A DNA stretch of 64,000 nt from Acanthacorydalis orientalis (lineage: Eukaryota > Arthropoda > Insecta > Megaloptera > Corydalidae): NCBI GenBank assembly GCA_034766995.1, contig CM068318.1, forward strand, positions 8,399,487 to 8,463,486. The letters run 5' to 3'. Position 1 is the stretch's first letter. Each line of letters starts with the position of its first letter. Positions 33,354 through 43,449 of this stretch are shown piece by piece. A program made the position numbers and the translations under genes. The notes beneath the pieces were generated by a model, which was given only the letters and a program-made list of their open reading frames with translations, searched no databases and had not been told where the DNA came from.

Positions 33354-33480
33354 CTGTCTTGTGTCCTAGACAAGCGGTCGAATAAATCGTACATTTAACG
33401 TACGGGGCAGGAGGGCGCGGATGGTCGATCCACGGCGGTTCTAGTTTTACGGCGATTCGCGTACCGAAAAAAATTCACAT
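33354..33480 (-). CDS. candidate 5' exon with splice donor
   Basis: On the minus strand a GC-rich leader leads to TTAA and then ATG at 33394-33392. The codons read MYDLFDRLSRTQD and end in AG followed directly by GTGAGT (33353-33348), giving CAG|GTGAGT, a consensus donor. Without splicing the next codon is GTG then AGT, read out of frame to TGA. A TAA immediately precedes the ATG, so the ATG is the natural start. The exon ends in phase 2. The open minus-strand patch at 11404-11587 would need exactly that phase, but a 21-kb intron between them is conjecture. No protein family recognised. Confidence 0.2.
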
Positions 33481-33779
33481 AAAAAAAGAAATCGATTCGC
33501 AACCTTCCAGTCTATGTGGAGTCAGCAACCTTTGTGGTAGATTTTTTTTACTTTTATTTTTATATTTTTTTGCTATCCCCTGGCCAGACTGAATCCGTCT
33601 CGAACAATGAATACGATAACAATACGTGCGTAGATAATTCCATGGACGAACTGACGAATTACACACTCACAAATACATACATACACATTTATACACACAC
33701 ACTAATGTATATAAACTCTTTTTAGACAAGGTGCTTCCGATTTAATTACATATCATTGCTTAAATATAAAATGGTTATA

Positions 33780-33860
33780 CGTGGGAGGTACTCGTAGCGA
33801 AATGAAAAGTTTTTTGAATTGCTTACTAGTGTATTATGAGTTCAAGTCCGACCTTGCAGT
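33780..33860 (+). other. weak tRNA-like pol III box pair
   Basis: TAGCGAAATGA near 33796 resembles an A box, and AGTTCAAGTCC at about 33840-33850 resembles a B box (10 of 11 positions of GGTTCRANTCC). The spacing is about right, but the T-arm stem does not pair well and no acceptor stem is seen. A decayed tRNA-derived SINE head is possible. Confidence 0.2.
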
Positions 33861-33922
33861 TTGTATTAACTTTCATTAAGAAGAAGACAATTTCTCTTAA
33901 ACTAAAATAATTTGTTTATTAA

Positions 33923-34283
33923 CCCTTTTGCACTCCGAGTCTTTTTTATTTAAGAGTATAGCAACTCCGAGATATTTTTGATTTGGAGCATCTGAAAATT
34001 GAATTTCTGTTTTACTAAAAAAAGATGTTAATGTAATTATAAACTCATTTATTTGTGATACAACAAATAAAACTTGGAATTTAAATTTTGAAATTCAATA
34101 TACTCTTGTATCTATATATTGTTTCTACACACCATAGGTGTGTAGAAAAATTTTCCCATAGGTACGACCTACCTTACCAATGGCGCAACAGCGGCACCTT
34201 CAGAGTTAGTGCACTGGTAGTAGATGGTGCAATAGCACTGCCTACAGAGTACAAAGTGCAAAGAGTTATAGCTTAGAGTGCAA
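33923..34283. mobile_element. TTAA-flanked piggyBac-type MITE candidate
   Basis: TTAA at 33919-33922 is followed by CCCTTTTGCACTCCGAG. Near the other end GAGTGCAA (34276-34283) reads as the degenerate reverse complement of that start and is followed within 15 bases by TTAA (34296-34299). CCC-starting termini next to TTAA are typical of piggyBac-superfamily elements. The inside has no coding capacity but repeats the theme (ACTCCGAG twice, TGCACTGG, TGCAATAGCACTGCC). About 360 bp, non-autonomous if real. Confidence 0.4.
34122..34148. repeat. perfect 12-bp inverted repeat
   Basis: TTTCTACACACC, loop ATA, then GGTGTGTAGAAA. The hairpin lies inside the putative TTAA element. Confidence 0.75.
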
Positions 34284-34299
34284 TTGATAATATAATTAA

Positions 34300-34714
34300 A
34301 AATAAGTTTAAACAATAATGAATTCAACAAAAAGAAATGAAAAACAGTTTGTCATGTAATAAATCAACAAAGTTTAATTTCATATTTGTCGCAGAAATAT
34401 CAGCTATGTATGATATTTAGTTCAGAATTTAGAATTTTTGGTAAAAATAATTAAGAGGCGAATTGCAAAGGAAAAAAAATATATAACGAAACTGAGACCA
34501 CTATTGAAATACTGTAGAATTGTATGCTACTGAATAGTACTGGTAAAAATCAGGATATCAAACACTTATAGCAAACAGTTGCTTGTTTCGTTAGTTCTAC
34601 TGAAATTCTAAGAAAATGTGATGGGCTAGTTCGATAAAAAAGATAATTTACAACATTATCTTGTAGTGTGTGTGTGTGTTTTTAACTCATGAAACTTGCC
34701 GCAATACAATTCTG
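34300..34714. other. AT-rich non-coding stretch
   Basis: Contains a short GT run at about 34668-34679. Nothing else recognised. Confidence 0.5.
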
Positions 34715-34800
34715 ATATTGTCGACAAATTTACTTTCACAAATCAATTATTTTTTCACCCCATAAACTACTAAAAGTGGTAATTTTTTGTGAGTAAAGAA
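34715..34800 (-). repeat. repeat arm, outer half, reversed
   Basis: Plus strand reads ATACAATTCTGATATTG, ACAAATTTACTTTCACAAAT, then CCCCATAAACTACTAAAAG. This is the outer terminus and GTGGTTTATGGGG box of the main repeat family in reverse; the inner core is missing. Confidence 0.55.
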
Positions 34801-35330
34801 TTCAGTTGTAAATGTCATTTAAAGGGTATTCGGAGTAACGGATAATATTCTTTTTTAAAAAAATATGATAAGATTTCCGTACAGTGAAATGATTAAAATA
34901 AGGATTGTTATTCATTATTTATTATTTCATTATATTACACGTATGCCATGTATGTATTATCTTTGATTTTCTAATGAAGTCTTATAGATCTTCTATTTAT
35001 GTTCAGTGAATCACCCTTGTATATTGTTTAAATCCTCGACATTTGGATCACAGGTTAACACACTTTTGACCTAGTCTGTCGCTTTACAGGCGATTCATCG
35101 GAACCGCGTAACGATAATGGAATAAAAAATATGTATAATATACATAACAGCTCTTAATGTACTTTAAAAACTGATACAGATCACACGTCCGCGTATCTTT
35201 CTTTCGGTGCTGCTTATCAGCTTGTAATTAAGTAATTAACTAGGAAAAAATGGTACTTAATAGATGTCTAATCTGAACGGAAAGTTCAAATATATAGATT
35301 TACACACGCAGCGAGCGCATAAAGTTCAAT
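34801..35330. other. non-coding stretch upstream of a TATA-like site
   Basis: GC content rises from about 35035. No gene recognised. The end of the stretch (35300-35339) is unusually CG-rich (ACGCAGCGAGCGC, GTCGTGCCG). Confidence 0.4.
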
Positions 35331-35339
35331 GTCGTGCCG

Positions 35340-35346
35340 TATATAA
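35340..35346 (+). promoter_or_regulatory. TATA-box candidate
   Basis: TATATAA in CCGTATATAATATAC, standing out in a locally GC-richer context. It is 67 bases upstream of the ATG at 35413, so transcription could start near 35370 in the CG-rich ATCACCGCTCGCTCC segment and give a short leader. TATA strings are frequent in this window, so the support comes only from context. Confidence 0.25.
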
Positions 35347-35412
35347 TATACATGAGGATCACCGCTCGCTCCGCTGCTGGTCTCTTTTTCTCCACGTCCG
35401 TTCATCCGTTTT

Positions 35413-35706
35413 ATGAGTGTTTTGTTATATGTTTTTGTTGTTTTATTTATTTTTTTTTACTCTTTGGCGAATAATCGGTCGACCTTCTGGTTTCAGGGGG
35501 AGACGTGCGTGATTTATCGGTTCGACGTCTATTTCTTGACGCAATTTGATCTTTCATCCGGTACGCGATTGTTGCATGATTTTTTTTATATCGGTCACAT
35601 GCAGACGTGTTCTTTAAATGTTAAGTTGTTTACGAGTCAGCTGCAGATTTTTTTCTGTATTGTGACTCTTTTTTTCTCTGAATTTAGTCTTTTTTATTCA
35701 GTTTAA
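35413..35706 (+). CDS. candidate 97-residue secreted protein
   Basis: ATG at 35413, stop TAA at 35704-35706. The first 20 residues, MSVLLYVFVVLFIFFYSLAN, look like a cleavable signal peptide with a likely cut after SLA. The mature part has four Cys and segments such as STFWFQGETCVIYRFDV and LTQFDLSSGTRLLHDF. The C-terminus is again very hydrophobic (FFCIVTLFFSEFSLFYSV) and might be a second membrane span. A TATA-like site lies 67 bases upstream and no other ATG intervenes. T-rich DNA alone tends to encode Phe, Leu and Val, so the signal-like start may be fortuitous. No homologous family recognised. Confidence 0.25.
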   Translation: MSVLLYVFVVLFIFFYSLANNRSTFWFQGETCVIYRFDVYFLTQFDLSSGTRLLHDFFYIGHMQTCSLNVKLFTSQLQIFFCIVTLFFSEFSLFYSV

Positions 35707-35884
35707 ATAACAATTTAAACAGAATTCATTCATTAAAAATGTGTTCGAATAATGCATCTATATTTGATACTTCCTGATACTGACTTTTTTGTATACCATG
35801 AGTTTGATTTTTTCCTCAACTTGATCTTATGCAACTTTTTTTAAGCACACTGATAGAAATTTAAATAGACATATAGTGAGTAAT

Positions 35885-35887
<3 letters not shown>

Positions 35888-35950
<63 letters not shown>
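35888..35950. repeat. (TA)n microsatellite, about 62 bp
   Basis: TA alternation after GTAATTGA. Confidence 0.92.
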
Positions 35951-35953
<3 letters not shown>

Positions 35954-36439
35954 TATATATGTGTAGAACTTTTTCTTTTTTCTAATGTTTCTAATTGCAT
36001 ATGTTTTAAAACCAATTACTTCTTTTACATAGGAATACATTTTAACGCTGATTAAAAAAATGATCATGTTTCCATTCCAATTATCAATTATTTTTTAATT
36101 TGTTTATTAAAGATGAGATCTTACTAGAGAAATATCATCTCGCAGTTACAACTATAAAGCTGATGTATTTCTTAATACCTACCCTGCGTCCTATGTATTT
36201 TTGTTTCTTGAGAATTATGCGAAACCCTATACCAGCGTTAGATCTCAGAATGTAGACCACAGTGATACCGCAGTAACTTGTATTCACTGTTGACTGTTTT
36301 CGATGCACAGACAAAGAGAACGGGCATACATAACTTGTTTGTACGTTTTAGAAAAAGATACTCGAAACAAGATGTACTTTCGAAAAAAAATTGAATTGAA
36401 AAAAGAAGTAAAAATACTAAGAATATAGACCGACATATT

Positions 36440-36520
36440 GCGGCACCAGTGGTCTGGAACCGGTCTACACGAGCCCATATGAACGTAGGTTCAATTCTCT
36501 CGCGATTCGATTCTTGCCCG
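36440..36520 (+). other. tRNA-like A/B box pair, possible SINE head
   Basis: CGGCACCAGTGG at 36441-36452 resembles a pol III A box with one extra base. GGTTCAATTCT at 36488-36498 matches the B box GGTTCRANTCC at all but the last position, at a spacing normal for tRNA genes. A second B-like string, GATTCGATTCTTGCC, follows at 36504-36518. A TA array begins 15 bases downstream, a common kind of tail for a retroposed SINE. No full cloverleaf can be drawn, so this is not an intact tRNA. Confidence 0.3.
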
Positions 36521-36528
36521 TTGTTTTC

Positions 36529-36533
<5 letters not shown>

Positions 36534-36605
<72 letters not shown>
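36534..36605. repeat. (TA)n microsatellite, about 72 bp
   Basis: One of the longest TA runs; it follows the tRNA-like segment at 36440-36520 directly. Confidence 0.93.
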
Positions 36606-36607
<2 letters not shown>

Positions 36608-36779
36608 ATGTTCTATGTGCAATTTTATATCTTTGAGACACAGGAAATCATTATAAATTACAATTTGAAAAATGTATTTATGTCCACCGCAGGAAATGTT
36701 GTAGATTATTCAAAGAAACTGAAATGGATTCAAAAAATACACGTATAATAAAAAGTGTCAATTTGTAAAATGATTAAAA

Positions 36780-38300
36780 AAATATGTAGGTACACACTCG
36801 TAGTACAGTTATTTTCGGCGGGGAAAAAACTCACAGTTTTTTGCAAATATTTGACTAATCACTATCATTAGTTATCAATTGAAAAACATGATAGCAAAAT
36901 GGAATCGTGACGGCAAAAAACGTAAGAATTATATTTTTTAAAGCTTAACTCTTACTGTAAACGTTTTTTTTATCTCGGCTTCTATTTTTTATTTGAAGTT
37001 TTGAAATGTTTATTTAATTAATGTTATTATTTACACACGATTTTTTCTATCGTTTGAAGAACTAGTGACCCCTACGTAAATGACCTACACTGTCATACAC
37101 ACGCATTTATATATATACACTTTATTTAATTTATACTTAATATTTGAAATGATACGGTCTGATATAAGAAGACTGATTTAAAATTAATAGGTTGTGCTAT
37201 CGGCGTATTTATATAGAATCTAAAGAAATACAAATGAAAGAAAAAAGTTAATCGGTCGATGATGTCAACTGCATATATGTGTGATATTTTTTGGTTGTGT
37301 GTGTTTGCAAATTTTTATTAAGTCAGATTAAAGTATGACATTTACATAAACGAACACATATATACGCATTTCATTTTTGTAATAATTTGTGAATCATATT
37401 TAATTTTATTCTATAGTTTTATTATGAGGTTTATTAATACGAATCTACAGTTACAGAACTTTTAATTATGAGATTTAAAAATAGTTAATAAATAATAAAA
37501 ATGATAAACAAATATAAATATCATTTTAACGAAATTAAAAATGTCAAAGAATTAATTATACAGATGAAAGGTTTTTTTGATTGTGCAATAAACTAATCGC
37601 CAACAAATCTAATAAAAATTAAACATTTTCGAAAATACAATGGAATATTTCAATGGAGTATCTTAATATGTCAAATCATTCACGAGTTATGAGATCCTAT
37701 CAAAAAATGTTCAGTCATCCCTCTTTAATAAAATATTTATTTAAAATACAGGGCCGAAACAGTTACATTTTAAAACTGTTTCATTATATATAAATATATG
37801 AAAATAGTATTTTTTTCTTTTCTCAACATTCTTTTTTAAAGCGTAAATTAAGAACTGTTTTCAAATGAATCAATAATTTACTGTTATCTGTTTCTGAGAT
37901 ATAATAAAAAAGTTTACTTTTTGTGAAAAGAAAGTGACACTCTTACACACTTTAATTTATTTTAAATAATTTTTATAAATGTGTGTATCTTGAATATTTT
38001 TATACACTGACTATATTTTCTACTTAATAGTACATGTAATTTCAAAATGTACTTGATTTGGGATACACACATCTTCCAAGTGACAAATTAAGTACAAAAC
38101 TTATTTCAAATGTATGTTTTTAATCACCCCATTAAAAGTCTTTTATCTCCAAGTCATGAAGTAGACATAAAATTTTATTTGATATCGTTTAAATATCTCT
38201 TTGAAGTTCTTTTTTTAATATCTATTCGAGAATGACATCATTTTTAAAAATGTGTGATTATGGAAATCACAAGTAGGTTATCTTTTATTGTTATCGCTAT
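36780..38300. other. AT-rich non-coding stretch
   Basis: Nothing recognised on either strand. Confidence 0.5.
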
Positions 38301-38308
38301 ATAGTTTC

Positions 38309-38312
<4 letters not shown>

Positions 38313-38367
<55 letters not shown>

Positions 38368-38380
38368 ATTATTATTATTA
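38313..38380. repeat. (TA)n-(TTA)n compound microsatellite
   Basis: About 50 bases of TA alternation pass into six TTA units. Confidence 0.92.
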
Positions 38381-38399
38381 TGTTTTGTGATGTACATAC

Positions 38400-38525
38400 A
38401 GACAGGGGCATCAGAAATAAGAACGATTTCATCTCGTACACCATTCGTAAAAATCTTTTCATCCGTGGTGTGGTGTGAGCGCGAGGCTAATTGCGCGTCC
38501 GACACGCCGCTTGCATCCAATTTGA
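38400..38525. other. exon-like patch, strand undecided
   Basis: On the minus strand CATCAG (acceptor) precedes base 38525 and GTATGT (donor, 38399-38394) follows 38400. This frames a 126-base, 42-codon open block reading KLDASGVSDAQLASRSHH and then DEKIFTNGVRDEIVLISDA. On the plus strand ATACAG precedes 38401 and an open frame runs to TAA near 38535, reading ASEIRTISSRTPFVKIFSS. Both strands use balanced codons and differ sharply from the flanking TA arrays. One is probably the mirror of the other if either is real. No family recognised. Confidence 0.22.
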
Positions 38526-38637
38526 CTGATGGCTAATAAATTGCAGTTCTGCCGCAATTTGAAATTTATTACTTGGCAGTAAAATCATTGACCCCAACGA
38601 CACGACTCGAGATATGTAAAAAGCTGCACAGAATCCA

Positions 38638-38642
<5 letters not shown>

Positions 38643-38698
<56 letters not shown>
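38643..38698. repeat. (TA)n microsatellite, about 55 bp
   Basis: TA alternation after CCATTAT, ending in TGTTTG. Confidence 0.92.
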
Positions 38699-38700
<2 letters not shown>

Positions 38701-38819
38701 TGTTTATATTTATATCAAAACTATGAAATCGTTTAAAAATGTTATCAAAATATTTATTAACCTCATTTCAGAGAAATTTAATTTGTATTTTTTCATTTTG
38801 GACGGTATATATAATTAAA

Positions 38820-39180
38820 TGCAGAAATTATAAATATGAATATATGTTTTTCGGATAGAACATTTAGTCGAAGAGAAGAAATAGCGTATCTGTCTGGTAA
38901 ATTTGAAGTTAATGTATATTATTTTGACATACATTTATATCTTCATTATGCTCTAAAATAAAATAGTTTCGTTATAAAAATTAATAAATATATGACAGAA
39001 TCAGACATTTTAATTAAAGTGAATAAATACAGACACACTTCTATAAATAAAAAATAATTGTGGGTTTCTTGTGACGTGCATTTTAATTGCTGACTATTTA
39101 ATTATTTCAGTTGTCTTTCAACTAAAAGAAAGAAACAATACAATAGAAATTGAAAAATAATACGAAAACTCTTAATATCA
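38820..39180. other. AT-rich non-coding stretch
   Basis: Nothing recognised between two TA arrays. Confidence 0.5.
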
Positions 39181-39188
39181 AAATATTG

Positions 39189-39189
<1 letters not shown>

Positions 39190-39237
<48 letters not shown>
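39190..39237. repeat. (TA)n microsatellite, about 47 bp
   Basis: TA alternation. The following 39283-39480 has a higher-GC open frame (65 codons, plus strand) without recognisable product. Confidence 0.92.
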
Positions 39238-39239
<2 letters not shown>

Positions 39240-39555
39240 AATGCATGGGTTTATTTATATATAAAACAACAGAAGATTATATGTGAATCTAAAAAGATCG
39301 GTTCGTTCGGACACCCACCCAGTAATGACTGGCATTTGGAATGGGCCCGTTGAAAGAATGTGTTCTGTTTTTTCAATATCGAGATATCATCGTGTCCTTT
39401 CAAACACAACTGACCCTTATATCCTAACACTTGTTCGTTGCACTACTCGAGTCGATATCACTCGTCAGGAAAATAGATAAATAAAACATGTACACACACA
39501 ATAAAACATTGTGCTAACTGGTAAATGGTACAACGAAAGACATACTTGACATGTA

Positions 39556-39557
<2 letters not shown>

Positions 39558-39595
<38 letters not shown>
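39558..39595. repeat. (TA)n microsatellite, about 38 bp
   Basis: TA alternation after GTAGAA. Confidence 0.92.
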
Positions 39596-39601
<6 letters not shown>

Positions 39602-39767
39602 TAAAAATGCATGCACATACTACTATAAATAAGTGTATAGTTGATCTCGGATTAATATTCTGAATTCATTTATTGATAATGAACATTATTTAAAATATTT
39701 AAATATAAAATATAAAAATTACTCGTTTATTTTCATTTATATTTATTTTAAGGTCAATTACTTTTTT

Positions 39768-39825
39768 TTATTAATCGTGAAAGTGAATTTAGTTTTCAAA
39801 TTATAATTTGTTCGGTTATAAATAT
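39768..39825 (+). repeat. repeat arm, outer terminus only
   Basis: TTTATTAATCGTGAAAGTGA, ATTTAGTTTTCAAATTATAA matches the outer end of the main repeat family. The rest of the arm is missing or too diverged to align. Confidence 0.4.
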
Positions 39826-39986
39826 TTATAAAATATCTTTTAGGCGTCCGTTGATTACTTTAGGCTTGTGGTCTTGAGTATTGCTTGCTGTACTTGAATT
39901 TAGACTTTTATTTCAAAAAGTATATATTCCTTAATTATTATTCGATTTTAAAAATCTTAGAATAAATCAATAGAAAATACTCAATG

Positions 39987-39991
<5 letters not shown>

Positions 39992-40043
<52 letters not shown>
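39992..40043. repeat. (TA)n-(TGTA)n microsatellite
   Basis: About 40 bases of TA alternation, then TGTATGTATGTATATA. Confidence 0.92.
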
Positions 40044-40260
40044 ATATAGCTATCGACGTAGCACGGGCCTGAAGGGCCCTTACTATATTTGAGCACCAAG
40101 TATGGTCGCTTATGGCTCGCATTGCACAAATCACTGGTTTACGTAGCGTTATGTGAGAATTTTCGCTAAGTAATCGAGCAATTTTCCATGACCCCCGAGA
40201 AGGTCGTCTCTTGGTGGATGACAAGTGAGTTTCACGGTTCCATGCAAGGTAACCTCTTAC
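40044..40260. other. GC-richer island between two TA arrays
   Basis: A 217-base island bounded on both sides by TA arrays. It contains a 5-bp GC hairpin (GGGCC-TGAAG-GGCCC, 40065-40079). The minus strand is open through it (MSSTKRRPSRGSWKIARLLS and further, 39967-40224), but the frame runs into the TA array. The sharp boundaries suggest an inserted sequence or a conserved element. No recognisable family. Confidence 0.3.
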
Positions 40261-40265
40261 TGACC

Positions 40266-40267
<2 letters not shown>

Positions 40268-40336
<69 letters not shown>
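40268..40336. repeat. (TA)n-(TG)n compound microsatellite
   Basis: About 50 bases of TA alternation followed by ten TG units. Confidence 0.93.
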
Positions 40337-40344
40337 GATGTGTG

Positions 40345-40842
40345 AGTAGCTGTGTTTCAAATATGGTCCAATTATTCTTAATTTCAAAATAACTTAACGG
40401 TCGGAGTCGGATTTAAATGTACAGTGGTCGGATTTAGGATATATGATGAAAATTGGGTATTCTGATTCTAAGTTATTTATATTATTTGACCATCATTTCT
40501 TCAAAAATCAGATATGGACATATATAATTTTTCTTGTGATTTTTAATATTTATTCACGTGTACTAAATACTCTTACAAAAGAGAATATTTTTTAATAGTA
40601 CTGAGAATAGTATGTTCTTTTAAAAACGTTTATAATTCACTTATATAAGATTGATTAATAGCAATATGGAAGACATATTTTTTATTTTTCAATGGGTGTA
40701 ATTTAAAGAAGTGAAAATGACATAATATACCTAAAAGAGTACCTAATTAATAAGTGTGTAAATACTCAATTAGTTTAAATATACTTCAATAATTTTTGTA
40801 TGTTAGGAATGTTAAACGATATTGTATTCAATTTTCCGACAA
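40345..40842. other. AT-rich non-coding stretch
   Basis: Nothing recognised. Confidence 0.5.
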
Positions 40843-40844
40843 TC

Positions 40845-40919
<75 letters not shown>
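40843..40919. repeat. (TA)n microsatellite, about 75 bp
   Basis: TA alternation with one G interruption near 40858; the longest array in the window. Confidence 0.93.
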
Positions 40920-40922
<3 letters not shown>

Positions 40923-41039
40923 CTCCTTGAAACAGAATAGTAACGTGTACCATATTTTCAAAACATTTAATTCTACAACGACAATACTGTGATACAGAAG
41001 AGAAATAGATAAGTTAGCGAGACAGACACACTTCTCCAC

Positions 41040-41474
41040 ATGACTGTTCTAAAAAAACCGAAACGATGTAGAGAATCCTTCATCCCATATCCACTCATCT
41101 TTCTGCTGTATCGTCAGTCAGATGTACGGTTCGAAATGGACCACCTACATTGTCGAGAAACGGTCGACTTCATCTTCATCATCGTCGTCATCGACATCAA
41201 TTCGTCCGTCGTTTCGTTATCCGTCGTCTGTACGGTCGGGACTTCTTATCGGCAGGTTTTCAAGAATAAATCAATTAACTTAACGAATCGAGAGCAGCGA
41301 GACGAGATAAATCATCGGCAGTATATTATATTTATTATCATTATTATTATCATTATCATATATTCGGTTGTGGAAAAAAAGATTAGAACGATTTATTTTA
41401 TTATGCATCGATCGCGTTCTCTTCTCGACGATCCATCTCACTGTCTACGAAGAAATGTATGTAATACATTTTAA
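41040..41474 (+). CDS. longest open frame, 144 residues, unassigned
   Basis: ATG at 41040, stop TAA at 41472-41474. Residues 1-40 are basic. Residues 45-75 are aliphatic (DFIFIIVVIDINSSVVSLSV), encoded by a TC-rich, CATCATCGTCGTC-like tract with many C-ending codons. Residues 95-105 are a run of Ile from a TTATTATCATTATTATCATT simple repeat, which argues against a real protein at that point. The first two thirds could be an exon ending before the simple repeat (CAG at about 41319). The opposite strand is also partly open. No family recognised. Confidence 0.17.
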   Translation: MTVLKKPKRCRESFIPYPLIFLLYRQSDVRFEMDHLHCRETVDFIFIIVVIDINSSVVSLSVVCTVGTSYRQVFKNKSINLTNREQRDEINHRQYIIFIIIIIIIIIYSVVEKKIRTIYFIMHRSRSLLDDPSHCLRRNVCNTF

Positions 41475-41609
41475 GTTATGCGCGCTTTTATATTGTTTTC
41501 GATCGACTGCCTAGGTTGTCTGTAATAATATTGTGACGTGACTGATATCGTATAATGGATTTTAATGCATCTCTAATGCGCTTATGAATAAATTTGTTCT
41601 TTAATATAA

Positions 41610-41611
<2 letters not shown>

Positions 41612-41646
<35 letters not shown>
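41612..41646. repeat. (TA)n microsatellite, about 34 bp
   Basis: TA alternation after AATC. Confidence 0.9.
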
Positions 41647-41649
<3 letters not shown>

Positions 41650-43363
41650 TGTATATTTAGTAATAACTTGTCAAAAGTATAATTAAAACAGATCTTAGAT
41701 TCGGTTCTGTATAATGAATCATTCAAATCGAATCAAATAATAAGTAAAAACGAATAATTTCCGTGTTAAATATTTGGTTTCTTTATTTGAACATGAAGAC
41801 AATAATAAAAAGAAGTAATAAACATTTTTCTTATCACTTTTTTAAAGTATATACTTTTTATTTTATTTTATGCTTCAGTTCTTATTAAGTTTCCTTGTAG
41901 AAAAATTTGAATGTCTAAATTCAAATCTGTGGTTATAAAGTCAAGAAAGCATTTTCATAAATTAATTTTTTGATGAAGATCGATGAGTTTTTATACCTTT
42001 CTGAATGGTTTTTATATGATTAACTTTTAAAACATAGTTAATCGGGTCAAGTATAATTAATACTCTTCATAGAATTTCCATTTTGAGTTTATAATAGATT
42101 ATAAAATACATTATATTTATCTCTCTTATAATTTAATAGGTGTTTCTTTTTGTATTAAATACTAATTTTAAATCCTTAAAATGTGAAAACAAAATATAAA
42201 AATAATTCAGATTTATTTAGTGATATATAAAATAATAAAGTATTTAGTTTACTGTCTTAATTACTAACCTGAATATGATATATTAATTTCAACTTGAATC
42301 ACAATTATTTTTATAGAGTTATATTTTAAATGTTGACAAATATGAAATAAAAAACTCTTCTCTTTGTTTTATACATTGGTAGCTTGATAATTTAATTCTT
42401 TTTGGTAAACAACCTAATTATCTTATATATATATATATATAATAAATTGTGATGGTGTTATTATCATATAAATTATTAGAAGAGATTAATTTTCCTAGTT
42501 TTAAATCATATTAAATAAAAAATGGATAGATTTGGTAGTGTCCTATTAACAAATTATAAAAACTAATTAATTTCAACTTTTCCTGATTGCTAATAAAACA
42601 TTTTTAATGTATTTAATATTAAAGAAAACGCGTGTCGCTTTTTTATATATTTTTTGATTTTGAAATTTGAAATAATTTAATAATTATATTTTCAAGTTGT
42701 ATGGCAAAATTCAAATAATGAGCATTGATTATTTGTTATATGGTATATAGCGCTTATGGTGTTAAAATTATTAACTATTTTTGTATATTGTTGTGTTTTG
42801 TTTAAGATTATTGAACTGTTTTTACTGTCAAGACTACTGTTTTTTAAAAATAGTATTTTAAAGAAAATAAATTAGAGAATAGCGAATTCATTACTGTTAA
42901 ATTGATAACAAGTAAATGTTCTCAGTTTATATATTTTTTTATAATATTAATAATATCTCATGTTAATTGTTTATATTATATATGAAAATAATAATTCAGT
43001 GCTTTGTTGTATGTAAATGCGTTATGCGGGTAAGTTTTCTAACCAATAAACTCGTTTATTTTTGGATTATTTGTAACTTTAATGAATATTATTGTAATAA
43101 AATGTAATTATAGTGTTAATTTTATAAATAATATGTTAAAATAGGTGTTATCAAAACTATATATTTGCAACGGGTAAAATTTCATAATAGAACACCGAAA
43201 TATAATGAATCGAAAATTTTTTGATTAGTTTTTTTATGTTTTAAACAATTGTTTAAGTGAAAACGAAACTATTTATCTCCTATATGATTTGCAAAAATTA
43301 AAGTTAATTCGTTTTCATCATTATTTTTATTTAAAATCCAAGTTTCATTTTTTTTATATAACG

Positions 43364-43370
<7 letters not shown>
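41650..43370. other. AT-rich non-coding stretch
   Basis: Among the most AT-rich parts of the window. A short TA run sits near 42425. No frame, RNA or element recognised. Confidence 0.55.

Positions 43371-43442
<72 letters not shown>
43371..43442. repeat. (CA)n-(TA)n compound microsatellite
   Basis: About 12 CA units pass directly into about 48 bases of TA alternation. Confidence 0.93.
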
Positions 43443-43443
<1 letters not shown>

Positions 43444-43449
43444 CAAAGA

